Below, one piece after another: positions 55,375 through 63,978 of a stretch of 64,000 nucleotides of DNA; position 1 is the stretch's first letter; every line of letters starts with the position of its first letter. The stretch is from Mesotoga prima MesG1.Ag.4.2 (GTDB lineage: Bacteria > Thermotogota > Thermotogae > Petrotogales > Kosmotogaceae): NCBI RefSeq assembly GCF_000147715.2, contig NC_017934.1, positions 930,001 through 994,000 of the forward strand. Reading direction: 5' to 3'. The translations under genes and the position numbers were made by a program. Below the pieces are notes generated by a model. The model was given only the letters and a program-made list of their open reading frames with translations. It ran no database searches and was not told the origin of the DNA.

Positions 55375-56747
55375 GTGCCTTTCTCCCAGTAAATGTTCTC
55401 TCTTTCAATGAAGCGTCCCGAGGCTTTCGGTAAAAGGATGTCACCGTTCTTAAAGGCCAGTTTCCCTCTGTGAATTACGGTTTCTACGGAACCTCTAAGT
55501 TTTATACCCTCAAACAATGAGTGGTCTGACCGTGTGTACCGTGACCTCGATACAGTGCTTTGCACATCTCTATCGACAATGGCGATATTAGCAATGCTTC
55601 CTGGAGCAAGAACTCCCCTCTTTGGAAAGAGGCCGAAAATTCTCGCTGGATTTGTCGAAAGAAGTGAGGAAACCCTTTTGAGATCACCATCGAGGATCGT
55701 GTTGATGGTTGCGAAGGAAATACCCAGCGAGCCAGTACCGTTAGGTATCGTGGGGTAATCGTCTCGATTTTCCCATTTTTCCCTGTTGAGGAACGGGCAA
55801 TGGTCTGTTCCAATAGAAGATATCTCTCCTTTACGAAGCGCAGATTGAAGAAGAGCGCGCTCTTGATCTGTCCTCGGTGGCGGGCAGTATGTGTTCAGGT
55901 ATCCTTGGTCGGTTTTTAGTGGATCATTATTTAGTAGTAGGTACTGCGGACAGGTTTCAAGTTTTGTGAACCTTCTCCAGTCGAGGCCAAGGGAAGAAAG
56001 AGCTTCAACTGTTTTTCCGCTTGAAACATGAACGATATAAAGCTGTCCTTCTTCTTCCAGAGAGATAAGCGAAAGCATTGCGACTTCGGAAAGCTCACTA
56101 ATAGTCGGCCTAAGAGATGAGATATCTCTGTAGGTTGGCCTGGAGAATTCTTTTTCCCTTTCTCTTATTATCTCATCGTTCTCCGAATGGGCCATCAAAA
56201 CGAATCCAAGCTTTCTTGAGAGTGAAAGCAGACTGTAAATCATCCCATCGTTCGAACGCCTACCGGAAGAGCTATACGTAGTGAAGACCTTTATCGAGGG
56301 CATCTTGGCGGCTATTGACGATCTAGCGATTTCTTCCGCGGAGAAGCTCGGATTGCCAGCCAAGGTTACGTGAAATGAGTAATCTACTCTGCTGTCCTTA
56401 GCTGCTGTCATTCTATCTCTCTTAGCAGCTTCTAATTGCGCAAGATCGGAGATTGGATCGAGAAAGTCGATAAGCGTCGTTACTCCACCACTCAGAGCAA
56501 GAGACGATCCAGATTCAAAGTTATCGGCAGAAGTGTATCTTCCTAGAGCCAGGCCTAGATGCACATGGGGATCTATGAACCCGGGAAGCAGGAAGAGACC
56601 AGAGCAGTCGATACTCTCCTTTGCCGGCAACTTCTCTTTAATCGAGGAAATCACTCTTATTTCCTCACCCTCAACGTAAACGTTTGCAGGAAAGAGTCCA
56701 TTCTCCGTGCATACCGTTCCATTTTCGAGGGCAAGGTCATAAGTCAC
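55365..56747 (-). CDS. hyuA: Dihydropyrimidinase/hydantoinase-type cyclic amidohydrolase
   Basis: 460 aa. The urease-superfamily site is complete: GFIDPHVHLGLAL, carboxylated Lys in PSIKVFTTYSSSG, LMAHSENDEII, YIVHVSSGKTVEAL and SIGTDHCPFLN (Asp). Opens cyclic imide or hydantoin rings; allantoinase-like activity is the alternative. GTG 56747 overlaps the ygeW stop (GTGA). The track fits E. coli hyuA (ygeZ). Confidence 0.91.
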   Translation of the reverse strand: MTYDLALENGTVCTENGLFPANVYVEGEEIRVISSIKEKLPAKESIDCSGLFLLPGFIDPHVHLGLALGRYTSADNFESGSSLALSGGVTTLIDFLDPISDLAQLEAAKRDRMTAAKDSRVDYSFHVTLAGNPSFSAEEIARSSIAAKMPSIKVFTTYSSSGRRSNDGMIYSLLSLSRKLGFVLMAHSENDEIIREREKEFSRPTYRDISSLRPTISELSEVAMLSLISLEEEGQLYIVHVSSGKTVEALSSLGLDWRRFTKLETCPQYLLLNNDPLKTDQGYLNTYCPPPRTDQERALLQSALRKGEISSIGTDHCPFLNREKWENRDDYPTIPNGTGSLGISFATINTILDGDLKRVSSLLSTNPARIFGLFPKRGVLAPGSIANIAIVDRDVQSTVSRSRYTRSDHSLFEGIKLRGSVETVIHRGKLAFKNGDILLPKASGRFIERENIYWEKGTCK

Positions 56748-57733
56748 GATCTTCCACCCATTGTAAGAGCCATGATAGCTTTGGCCGTATGCAATCTGTT
56801 TTCTGCTTCGTCTATGACAACTGACTGTGGGCCGTCTATTACTTCATCCACTACTTCTCTGCCTCTGTCGGCGGGGAGTGCATGCATGTAAATGGCCCTC
56901 TTGTTTGCCAGCTTCATTCTCTCTGGAGTGCATATCCAATCTTTGTTTCTTCTCACTTCCGTCATTATTTCCTGGGGATCGTCTGAAACATAGAACCCTC
57001 CCCATGATTTCGGAATCACAATATCAGCATCTCTGAAGGCTTCATCCATATCGTGAAGTATCTCCAGCCTGGCACCGCTTCCTTCTGCATTCTTCTTCGC
57101 CAGGTCAACGATATCCGGCATTAAGTCAAACCCTTCGGGATATGCCAGTTTGACGTCCATTCCGTATCTTGTAAAAAGAAGAATCTGTGACTGGGGAACG
57201 GAAAGAGGCTTCAAATGGCTTTCAGCATAAGCCCATGTGATGGCAACTTTCAGTCCGCTAAGATTTGCTCCGAATCTCTCGCGCATTGTCATTATGTCAG
57301 CCATGACCTGCATCGGGTGATAGATGTCATCCTGGAGATTCAGGATGGGTACATCTGCATTTTCTGCAAGAGATCGAAGGTAGGAATTCCCGACTTTGAA
57401 CTTGCAATGTCTTACTGCTATCGCGTGACCGTATCTTGAAAGGATCATCGCGGTATCCCTCGGAACCTCTCCATGTGCCGTCTGCATTGTCGATGGATCT
57501 AGATAATGCGCGTGACCGCCAAGCTGTGTAATTCCCGCTTCCATCGAATTTCGAGTTCGCGTAGATTGATCGAAGAACATCAAAAACACGGTTTTGTAAG
57601 GAAGCAAAGGTGTGGGGTCATTTGTTGCAAACCTTCTTTTGAGATCAGAAGATAAATCTAGCATAAGGTCGATTTCAGTTCTGTCGAAATCTTGTGTGGT
57701 AATGAAGTCTTTGCCTCTCAAAATGCTACTCAT
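56744..57733 (-). CDS. ygeW: YgeW-type carbamoyltransferase
   Basis: 329 aa aspartate/ornithine carbamoyltransferase family. Carbamoyl-phosphate site FFDQSTRTRNSMEAG and the HPMQVMADI motif are present; RHC, the MHALPADRGREVVDEV loop and LHTAKAIMALTMGG end fit the YgeW subgroup rather than ordinary ArgF (HCLP). It may run in the phosphorolytic direction to yield carbamoyl phosphate and hence ATP. ATG 57733 has TAGGAGG. Confidence 0.9.
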   Translation of the reverse strand: MSSILRGKDFITTQDFDRTEIDLMLDLSSDLKRRFATNDPTPLLPYKTVFLMFFDQSTRTRNSMEAGITQLGGHAHYLDPSTMQTAHGEVPRDTAMILSRYGHAIAVRHCKFKVGNSYLRSLAENADVPILNLQDDIYHPMQVMADIMTMRERFGANLSGLKVAITWAYAESHLKPLSVPQSQILLFTRYGMDVKLAYPEGFDLMPDIVDLAKKNAEGSGARLEILHDMDEAFRDADIVIPKSWGGFYVSDDPQEIMTEVRRNKDWICTPERMKLANKRAIYMHALPADRGREVVDEVIDGPQSVVIDEAENRLHTAKAIMALTMGGRS

Positions 57734-57749
57734 TATGTTACCTCCTAAT

Positions 57750-58940
57750 CTACTGAGAGAGTCTTAATGGAAGAAGAGCATACATGGCCGCCGCTTTAAC
57801 TAGATGATCCACAGGGCACTGATCGTCCGGGCTGTGAGCGAAAATCTCATTTGCAGGACCGAATCCGACTGTCGGAATTGCAAAGACACCGGCCGTTGCG
57901 ATTCCATTTGTGGAGAAAGTCCATTTATCGACAAAGGGCTCTTCTCCAAAGACCTCCTTGTAAGTATTTACTGTCTTCTGAACAATTTCACTACTTTCAT
58001 CCATTACCCATGTCGGAAAGTACTTCTCGACTGGATAGACAAGTCCAGTGTACGAAGGTCTTTCGTAGAAAAGCTCCAAAATCTCCGCCTCTTCGCCTGA
58101 AATTCTTATAGCGTCTTTGAGTTCCTCTATAACCGTCTCTTTGGTTTCGCCTGCTGTTAGTCTCCTGTCAATCTGTATGGTGCATTCGTCGGCAACGGCG
58201 TTTTGAGATGGAGACTTGAAGAAGATCTGAGTCACTGCTATCGTTCCCTTTCCGAGGAAGGGGTCGTCTTTTAACCTTTCATTCAAAACCTCGATTTGCT
58301 GAATGATTCGGCTCATTCTATAAATAGCATTGATTCCTCGTTCAGGAGCGCTGGCGTGACACGAGAGACCTGAAGTTCTAATTTGAAGTTCCATTCTTCC
58401 TCTGTGACCTCTATAAATGTTCAGATTTGTCGGTTCTGTAATGACGACATAATCCGGTATTATACCGTCTTCCTTGATTATGTATCTCCAGCACAGACCG
58501 TCGCAATCCTCTTCCATTACCGTCCCTGTAACGTAAAGGGTGAAGTCTCCCAGAAGACCCTCTTCTTTCATTATCCTGGCTCCATAGACCATTGCTGCCA
58601 TTCCGGCTTTCTGATCTGAAGCTCCCCTTCCGTAGATTACTCCGTCAGAGACCACTCCGCCGAAGGGATCTACTTTCCAGAGTTTCTCGTTTCCAACTTC
58701 GACGGTATCTATGTGGGCGTCCATTGCAATCACATTCTTGCCGGATCCTATTCTGCCAAGAATATTCCCCAGTCCATCTATCCTGACTTCATCGAATCCA
58801 ACTTTCTCCATCTCTTTTTGAATTCTCTGGACCACTTCTCTTTCGCCGGCGGAGAAGCTCTTGATACTAACAAGATCTCTAAGAAATTCGGTAAGTTCCT
58901 CGCGGTATGATTCAGCCTTGGTAAGAAGATCTCTCGACAC
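57750..58940 (-). CDS. ygeY: YgeY-type M20 family peptidase/deacylase
   Basis: ~396 aa M20 metallopeptidase. Metal ligands AMDAHIDTVEVG, YGRGASDQKAGMAAM, TGTVMEEDCDG and VITEPTN are intact, with a dimerisation lid domain in between (CHASAPERGINAIYRMSRI). Acts on an N-acyl or ureido intermediate. First gene of the operon; GTG 58940 has GGGAGTGA 5 nt upstream. Promoter TATAAT lies at 58973-58978 on the minus strand. Confidence 0.9.
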   Translation of the reverse strand: MSRDLLTKAESYREELTEFLRDLVSIKSFSAGEREVVQRIQKEMEKVGFDEVRIDGLGNILGRIGSGKNVIAMDAHIDTVEVGNEKLWKVDPFGGVVSDGVIYGRGASDQKAGMAAMVYGARIMKEEGLLGDFTLYVTGTVMEEDCDGLCWRYIIKEDGIIPDYVVITEPTNLNIYRGHRGRMELQIRTSGLSCHASAPERGINAIYRMSRIIQQIEVLNERLKDDPFLGKGTIAVTQIFFKSPSQNAVADECTIQIDRRLTAGETKETVIEELKDAIRISGEEAEILELFYERPSYTGLVYPVEKYFPTWVMDESSEIVQKTVNTYKEVFGEEPFVDKWTFSTNGIATAGVFAIPTVGFGPANEIFAHSPDDQCPVDHLVKAAAMYALLPLRLSQ

Positions 58941-58972
58941 TTTTGTCACTCCCATGCATTAGTATTTTCTTC

Positions 58973-58978
58973 ATTATA
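58973..58978 (-). promoter_or_regulatory. -10 element for the ygeY operon
   Basis: TATAAT on the minus strand, 33 nt from GTG 58940, with a weak TTTCTT at 17 nt spacing. It is in the divergent region shared with the ABC ATPase gene. Confidence 0.45.
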
Positions 58979-59113
58979 ACTTCTTGCATATTGTAAAGAA
59001 AAGCAACATAAGAACCGGCTAACGCTCTAGTAATAGTATAGCTCTACTAACGTTGGTTCTCAAACAGATCATTTCGATGGAATTGGGCAGACTCTTGAGA
59101 GGGGAGTTCATGG

Positions 59114-59146
59114 GTGGCGAACTTTGCCACATACAATAGATATAAT
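59114..59146 (+). promoter_or_regulatory. Inverted repeat and -10 element upstream of the divergent ATPase
   Basis: GTGGC-(7 nt)-GCCAC inverted repeat (59114-59118 and 59126-59130) ends 11 nt before TATAAT (59141-59146). The repeat covers the expected -35 region, as an operator would. The -35 itself is poor, consistent with an activated or repressed promoter. Confidence 0.4.
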
Positions 59147-59169
59147 TATCATTAGAGGGAGGTGATTAG

Positions 59170-60093
59170 ATGAAAACTCTCGAAGTGAGAGATCTCAGTA
59201 GCAGAATCGGAAATTTCGATCTCGGCCCTATCGACCTCTCTGTGGAAAAAGGAGAGATTGTTGGTCTAATAGGACCTTCCGGCTGCGGCAAAACGCTATT
59301 GTTAAGGACTATTGCCGGACTACAAGAGCCGCTCTCTGGAAGTGTAACAATTAATGAGGACGATGTGACCTTTCTGGAACCGCATCTAAGGGGACTCGCA
59401 TTTGTGTTTCAGGATAACGCCTTGTTTCCTCATATGGATACTCACGATAACATTGCATTTCCTCTCTCGGTGATGAAGGACAGGGAGGCCGATGCCAAGG
59501 TCAGTAAAAGGGCAGGAGAGCTTGATGGCCTGTCTGACTACCTTGACCGCTGGCCTAAGGAACTTCCGGCAGGAATGAAGAAGCTCACAGCATTTGCGAG
59601 AGAAACGGTGAAGAAATTCAATTTAATAATGCTGGATGAACCATTCGAGAGACTCGACAAGAAGATCAGAATAGAGATGAGATCGATAATCAAGAGAATG
59701 CTGATGGCGTTGGGAGAGTCCGTTCTCATAGTGCTGAACGACCCGGAAGATGCAATGGCCATAGCGGATAGAGTCTTTATTATGGATAGCGGAGTCGTAT
59801 TGAGACAAGGTTCTCCGACTGAGATCTATGATGAACCGAATTCTCTCTTTGTCATGGAGCTCTTCTCTGCTATGGGAATAAACAGAGTTGGTGGGAGAGC
59901 ATTCAGACCTCAGGACGTCGAACTTGACGATCAGGGCGAGGAGTTCAATCCAGAGCATTGCGGACCCTACGATTCGAAGCGAATCATCTGCAACGGGAAG
60001 TTAGGAGGAGAAGACGTCACGTTAATGCTGCCAATTGAGTGCAGGGACATGGACTCGATCTTTATTAGAATCACCAGGTTTTTCGATCTGTAA
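59170..60093 (+). CDS. MalK-like ABC ATPase with degenerate signature and H-loop
   Basis: 307 aa ABC ATPase of the carbohydrate/iron type with a C-terminal TOBE-like extension (from about 235). Walker A GPSGCGKTLLLRT, Q-loop VFQDNALFPHMDTHDN and Walker B LIMLDEPFERLD are normal. The signature that should read LSGGQ is LPAGM (KELPAGMKKLTAFARE), and the H-loop His is Asn (IVLNDPEDAMAIADR). It lies divergent from the ygeY operon and is the only ATPase that could serve the orphan binding protein and fused permease. GGAGGTGATTAG precedes ATG 59170. Confidence 0.88.
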   Translation: MKTLEVRDLSSRIGNFDLGPIDLSVEKGEIVGLIGPSGCGKTLLLRTIAGLQEPLSGSVTINEDDVTFLEPHLRGLAFVFQDNALFPHMDTHDNIAFPLSVMKDREADAKVSKRAGELDGLSDYLDRWPKELPAGMKKLTAFARETVKKFNLIMLDEPFERLDKKIRIEMRSIIKRMLMALGESVLIVLNDPEDAMAIADRVFIMDSGVVLRQGSPTEIYDEPNSLFVMELFSAMGINRVGGRAFRPQDVELDDQGEEFNPEHCGPYDSKRIICNGKLGGEDVTLMLPIECRDMDSIFIRITRFFDL

Positions 60094-60195
60094 TCTACCG
60101 TCGCGTCTTTGCCTTTGTTAAGTGAGGTTTGAGCTAATTATCGGCAAAATGATGTATAATTAGTAATGGTGATGTGTAAAACGTTTTTATGAGAG

Positions 60196-60220
60196 GCCTT
60201 TCTCAACGAGAAAGGCTTTT
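60196..60220 (+). terminator. Terminator between the convergent ATPase and glycerophosphodiesterase genes
   Basis: Perfect 9-bp stem GCCTTTCTC / GAGAAAGGC, 3-nt loop, then TTTT. The U-tract is on the plus strand, but the stem lies between convergent genes and may serve both. Confidence 0.7.
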
Positions 60221-61147
60221 CTATCGGTTCGAAACCAGCTCAATAAGCCTATCAGGATAGTCGGTAATGATTCCGTCAACGCCGAGATCTATCAATCTTT
60301 CCATCTCCTGGAGATCATTGACGGTCCACGGAATAATCTTCAAACCGGATTGATGAGCGCTCTCCACCCAGCCGTCGGTCATCAACGAGTAACTGGGTGA
60401 AATTACGCTGCATCCTATACTGGCCAGCATTCTTCCGATGTCGAATCCAAAGTTCCTCAATCTAAGCCCTGCAGTCCAGATTGACTTGTCCAGATTGGTT
60501 TTCGACACAAGAGCGGCAGTTTGAACTGAGGGTTCAAGTTCCTTCGAAATCTTGAGTGCCTCCCAGTTGAAGGACTGTATTGTCGCTAGCTCCTCAAAGC
60601 CTTTTTCCAAAAGTATTTCCAGGACTTTGTGAACATGTTCTTTCAGGTCGATTGTGTCTGAAGGCCTATCGGGAAAATGTTTGATCTCAATGTTTACCCT
60701 AACGGATTCTCCGTGTGAATCGTTATATTCATCAACCAGGGAAAGCACTTCTTCCAGTGATGGAACGCGCTGGCCGTCCAGCTGGGTCTGCTCGGGCCAG
60801 TCTTCCGGTTCGCTAAGCCTTCCAATGTCGAACTCTCTAAGCACCTCGTAAGTGAGGTCCTTTATGAGTATTTTTTCTCGTATGAATTGCCCGTCTTTCC
60901 TTGTCCGCTGTGGATTGAGATAGGCTTCATGATTGATCACGACGACACCGTCCTTGGTGACTACCGTGTCAAGCTCTATGGTGTCAACACCCAGTTTTAG
61001 AGCGTGCGTGAAGGCGGCGATAGTATTCTCGGGCATGAGACCCCTGCAGCCGCGGTGCCCCTGCACATCAAACTCTGCCGTCGCGGAAAGTGCCGTTGAA
61101 ATAGAAAGAAGAACGATAATTGCCGTGAATTTCAAGATAACTCTCAT
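60221..61147 (-). CDS. Exported glycerophosphodiester phosphodiesterase
   Basis: ~308 aa with signal peptide (MRVILKFTAIIVLLSISTALS). GDPD core: QGHRGCRGLMPENTIAAF (catalytic His), DTIELDTVVTKDGVVVINHE (Glu, Asp and second His), VNIEIKHFPDRP, IIPWTVNDLQEMERLIDLGVDGIITDYPDRLI. Hydrolyses deacylated phospholipids to glycerol-3-phosphate and alcohol in the periplasm. ATG 61147 has GGAGTG upstream. Confidence 0.92.
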   Translation of the reverse strand: MRVILKFTAIIVLLSISTALSATAEFDVQGHRGCRGLMPENTIAAFTHALKLGVDTIELDTVVTKDGVVVINHEAYLNPQRTRKDGQFIREKILIKDLTYEVLREFDIGRLSEPEDWPEQTQLDGQRVPSLEEVLSLVDEYNDSHGESVRVNIEIKHFPDRPSDTIDLKEHVHKVLEILLEKGFEELATIQSFNWEALKISKELEPSVQTAALVSKTNLDKSIWTAGLRLRNFGFDIGRMLASIGCSVISPSYSLMTDGWVESAHQSGLKIIPWTVNDLQEMERLIDLGVDGIITDYPDRLIELVSNR

Positions 61148-61185
61148 AATCACACTCCATTCAGTCTTTTTGAATTGCAGGTTGT

Positions 61186-61191
61186 ATAATT
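61186..61191 (+). promoter_or_regulatory. -10 element for the MFS transporter gene
   Basis: TATAAT 28 nt before TTG 61220; no strong -35. Confidence 0.35.
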
Positions 61192-61219
61192 TCCACTAGT
61201 TGCGCGGAGGTAGATAGCG

Positions 61220-62350
61220 TTGAATCTGAGTATTCTCTTCTTTGAAGCTCTAATTTATGCGAGCCTGGCGACTAAGAATCTGCTTAGTCAGTATTTCGAT
61301 ATCTCGGGTTTTTCCTCGACAGAAATCGGGATACTGATGGCGGTCCTACCGGTCGTCTCGCTAGTTTCCAGTCCTCTGTGGTTCAAAATCAGCTCTGGAC
61401 TGGGTCAGAACAGAATCTATTATATCGTATCTCTCTCTTCAGCCGTATGCATCTGGCCGATCTTTGCAGCCAGTGATTTCCTGACGTCCCTGCTCTTCAT
61501 GATCCTCTTCTCTCTTTTCTTTTCGGCAGTCGTTCCACTCGGTGATTCGATAATAATGACGAGTATCAAGAAGACCGGAGGCCGTTTTGATCGCGTGAGG
61601 CTTTTCGGCACGATAGGGTTTGCAGCTACATCTCTGTTGCTGAGCACTGTCGTCGGAATCAGTTTCTTCTGGTTATTTGCGGCCACATCCGTGGTTCTGG
61701 CCTTCTCACCGATATTTCTCAAGAAAAAGTCGGACGCATCGAGAACAGAAGCCACTGAAAGCTCTGCCGGTGCAGGTTCCCTTCTTCAGTTTTCTATGAT
61801 GACTATCGGAATGTTCTTTGGTATTACGTTGAACTCCTTCCATAATTCCTTCATTGCGGTCTTCACAAGGCAGAACGGGATGGACCCTTCGGTCGTTGGA
61901 ATTGTCTTCGCAATTACCGCTCTTTCTGAGATTCCCTTCCTGCTGGTCGCCGACAGGATAATCGAAAGAATTGGCAGTATGAAGATCCTGCTATTCGGTA
62001 TGGCGGTAATTGGAGTCAGGATGATCCTCGTCTCCTTCGCGACGAACGTTTACGCGCTCTATTTGGTGGAGTCGTTGCACGGTTTGACGTATATTCTAAT
62101 GTATTACTCGCTTTTTCACTTCATCCATTACGGGCTTTCTGGCAGGCAGCAAATTTTCGCTCAAAGTGTCTTCTGGATTGTAAGGTCGGGACTGACCTTC
62201 ATCGTAGGATCAATAGGAGGGGGAATAATTATCGACGCATTCTCAGTCTTCTTTGCCTTCAGGTTCTTTGGATATGTCGGGCTCTTATCAGCAATCATTA
62301 TGACGATCGTTTACTTATCGTTTCGAAGATCACGATCTAATTCTGGATGA
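61220..62350 (+). CDS. MFS transporter (MFS_1-like / LacY-type)
   Basis: 376 aa with about 12 TMs. The pattern LLSQYFDISGFSSTEIGILMAVLPVVSLVSSPLWFKIS, VVPLGDSIIMTSIKK..GGRFDRVRLFGTIGFA and the second half FTRQNGMDPSVVGIVFAITALSEIPFL match the MFS_1-like family (PF12832 type), which includes nucleoside/oligosaccharide proton symporters. Substrate unknown. TTG 61220 follows GGAGGTAG. Confidence 0.88.
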   Translation: MNLSILFFEALIYASLATKNLLSQYFDISGFSSTEIGILMAVLPVVSLVSSPLWFKISSGLGQNRIYYIVSLSSAVCIWPIFAASDFLTSLLFMILFSLFFSAVVPLGDSIIMTSIKKTGGRFDRVRLFGTIGFAATSLLLSTVVGISFFWLFAATSVVLAFSPIFLKKKSDASRTEATESSAGAGSLLQFSMMTIGMFFGITLNSFHNSFIAVFTRQNGMDPSVVGIVFAITALSEIPFLLVADRIIERIGSMKILLFGMAVIGVRMILVSFATNVYALYLVESLHGLTYILMYYSLFHFIHYGLSGRQQIFAQSVFWIVRSGLTFIVGSIGGGIIIDAFSVFFAFRFFGYVGLLSAIIMTIVYLSFRRSRSNSG

Positions 62351-62632
62351 AGCTTCTGGGTCCGGGTATTTTGGACTTTCTCTCAGAACAGCGATTCATT
62401 GCTTCTAATGACAGATGGAAACAATCTCCAGATTGAATAACGGGTCAGTCTTTCGAAGGAATTCGTGAGTGATCCTATCTTTTCAAAGAACGAGAGAGAA
62501 GCGATATCCTGGGTCTGGCGAGCGATATCCGATTCTGTTGGCTTCTCAGGGAGCTTCTTGAGCGGGAGCACTCGGTGTTATAATTACTGCGGTATTCTGC
62601 CGTTTTCAATTTCTGAAAAGGGAGGGTTCTGT
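62351..62632. promoter_or_regulatory. Promoter region of the sugar binding protein, with direct repeats
   Basis: 282 bp. TATAAT at 62579-62584 is preceded by TGT (extended -10) and by TTGAGC at 62558-62563 (15-nt spacing). AGCGATATCC occurs twice, at 62500-62509 and 62521-62530, exactly 21 bp apart. Each copy contains a GATATC palindrome, so they look like a tandem regulator site. Confidence 0.55.
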
Positions 62633-63928
62633 ATGAAAAAGCTTCTTGTACTGGTTCTTCTGTGTTTGTCTGTCTTTGCTTTTGGAAAGACCACTATCAA
62701 TTTCTGGCACGCTATGAGCGGTAGCAGGTTGGGTGCAGTCGATGCGATTATCGAAGGTTTCAATGCCGAAAATCCCGGCATTGAGGTAATTGCTCAGTTC
62801 ACTGGCTCGTATGCCGAGACTCTTACCAAGGCTATAGCTTCATATCGAGCGGGAGATCAGCCTCACATCGTTCAGGTTTACGAGGTCGGTCTTCAGACCA
62901 TGTTGGACAGTAACGCTATCAAACCGGTCTTTGAGCTTTCCGGTCCCGATTTTGATTGGGGAGACGTGATTGGCCCTATCCTCGATTATTACACAGTAGG
63001 CGACCAGCTCTATTCAATGCCTTTCAACTCTTCAAGCGCAATTCTCTATTACAACAAGGATATTTTCAGAGCAGCCGGACTCGATCCCAACAAGCCCCCT
63101 TCGACTTTTGATGAACTCTACGAAATGGGAAGAACAATCGTAGAATCGGGAGCCGCACAGGGCGGAATTTCCTTTGGTTGGCCGGCTTGGGTCTTTGAGC
63201 AGACACATTCGGTTCATGGCCAGTTCTACGCGAACAATGAAAACGGCAGAGTCGGCAAGGCAACGGAGGTTTATTTCAACGATGCTTTTGGTGTCAAGGT
63301 CCTTGCGGAATGGATAAAGTGGGCTCAGGCGAAAGTCTTCATGTACGGTGGCAGGGAGTACGATGCCAACCAGGCCTTCCTGACCAAGCAGGTTGCCATG
63401 TTGATTCAGTCGACATCGTCGGTAAGTTCTATCGAGTCGAAGGCCGATTTCGAAATGGGAACAACCTTCCTGCCGGTTATGCCAGGCTATCCAAAGGGAA
63501 ACTCTGTCATTGGCGGAGCGACCCTGTGGGTAATGAAGGGCCATACAGACGAAGAGTATGAGGCGATCTGGAAATTCTTCCAGTACCTTATGAAGACTGA
63601 AGTTACTGCCGAGTGGCATAAGTCGACGGGCTACTTCCCAGCAACCAATAGCGCAGTCAAGAAACTCATGGATGAAGGTTGGTTTGCCGAAAATCCAAAT
63701 CACCTTACGGCCTTCCTGCAGATTCTTTCGGGAACGAGAGTTCCCGAAGCACAGGGAGTAAGGCTAGGGAATTTCGTTGCAATAAGGGATATTGTCGACG
63801 GTGCTATCGAAAACGCAATTCAGTACACGGGAAGTGATTACGAGGGAGAGGCAAAGAGAATCCTCGATGACGCGGCAGAAAAAACGAACACTACTCTTGA
63901 AGAATACACATTGATCTACGGCAAGTAA
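62633..63928 (+). CDS. Extracellular solute-binding protein, family 1 (sugar ABC transporter)
   Basis: ~431 aa with signal peptide (MKKLLVLVLLCLSVFAFG). TTINFWHAMSGSRLGAVDAIIEGFNAENPGIEVIAQFTGSYAETL and SMPFNSSSAILYYNKDIFRAAGLDPNKPPSTFDEL are the UgpB/MalE-like family patterns; VIGGATLWVMKGHTDEEYEAIWKFFQYLM near the end is typical of glycerol-3-phosphate or sugar binders. The adjacent glycerophosphodiesterase suggests glycerol-3-phosphate as a possible ligand. ATG 62633 has GGGAGGG. Permease genes probably follow beyond the window. Confidence 0.92.
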   Translation: MKKLLVLVLLCLSVFAFGKTTINFWHAMSGSRLGAVDAIIEGFNAENPGIEVIAQFTGSYAETLTKAIASYRAGDQPHIVQVYEVGLQTMLDSNAIKPVFELSGPDFDWGDVIGPILDYYTVGDQLYSMPFNSSSAILYYNKDIFRAAGLDPNKPPSTFDELYEMGRTIVESGAAQGGISFGWPAWVFEQTHSVHGQFYANNENGRVGKATEVYFNDAFGVKVLAEWIKWAQAKVFMYGGREYDANQAFLTKQVAMLIQSTSSVSSIESKADFEMGTTFLPVMPGYPKGNSVIGGATLWVMKGHTDEEYEAIWKFFQYLMKTEVTAEWHKSTGYFPATNSAVKKLMDEGWFAENPNHLTAFLQILSGTRVPEAQGVRLGNFVAIRDIVDGAIENAIQYTGSDYEGEAKRILDDAAEKTNTTLEEYTLIYGK

Positions 63929-63938
63929 TTTTCTTCTG

Positions 63939-63978
63939 GATCCCCTGACAGAGATGTCAGGGGATCTTTAGTATTTTT
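63939..63978 (+). terminator. Stem-loop after the sugar binding protein
   Basis: 12-bp perfect stem GATCCCCTGACA / TGTCAGGGGATC with loop GAGA, then TTTAGTATTTTT. Position after a binding-protein gene suggests a partial terminator before the permease genes. Confidence 0.7.

Noticed and set aside
62465-62632. Upstream extension of the sugar binding protein
   Set aside because: The signal peptide starts at ATG 62633 behind GGGAGGG, and the extension covers the promoter.
63032-63703. 223-codon open frame on the minus strand
   Set aside because: Antisense to the sugar binding protein, which has full family motifs and a signal peptide.
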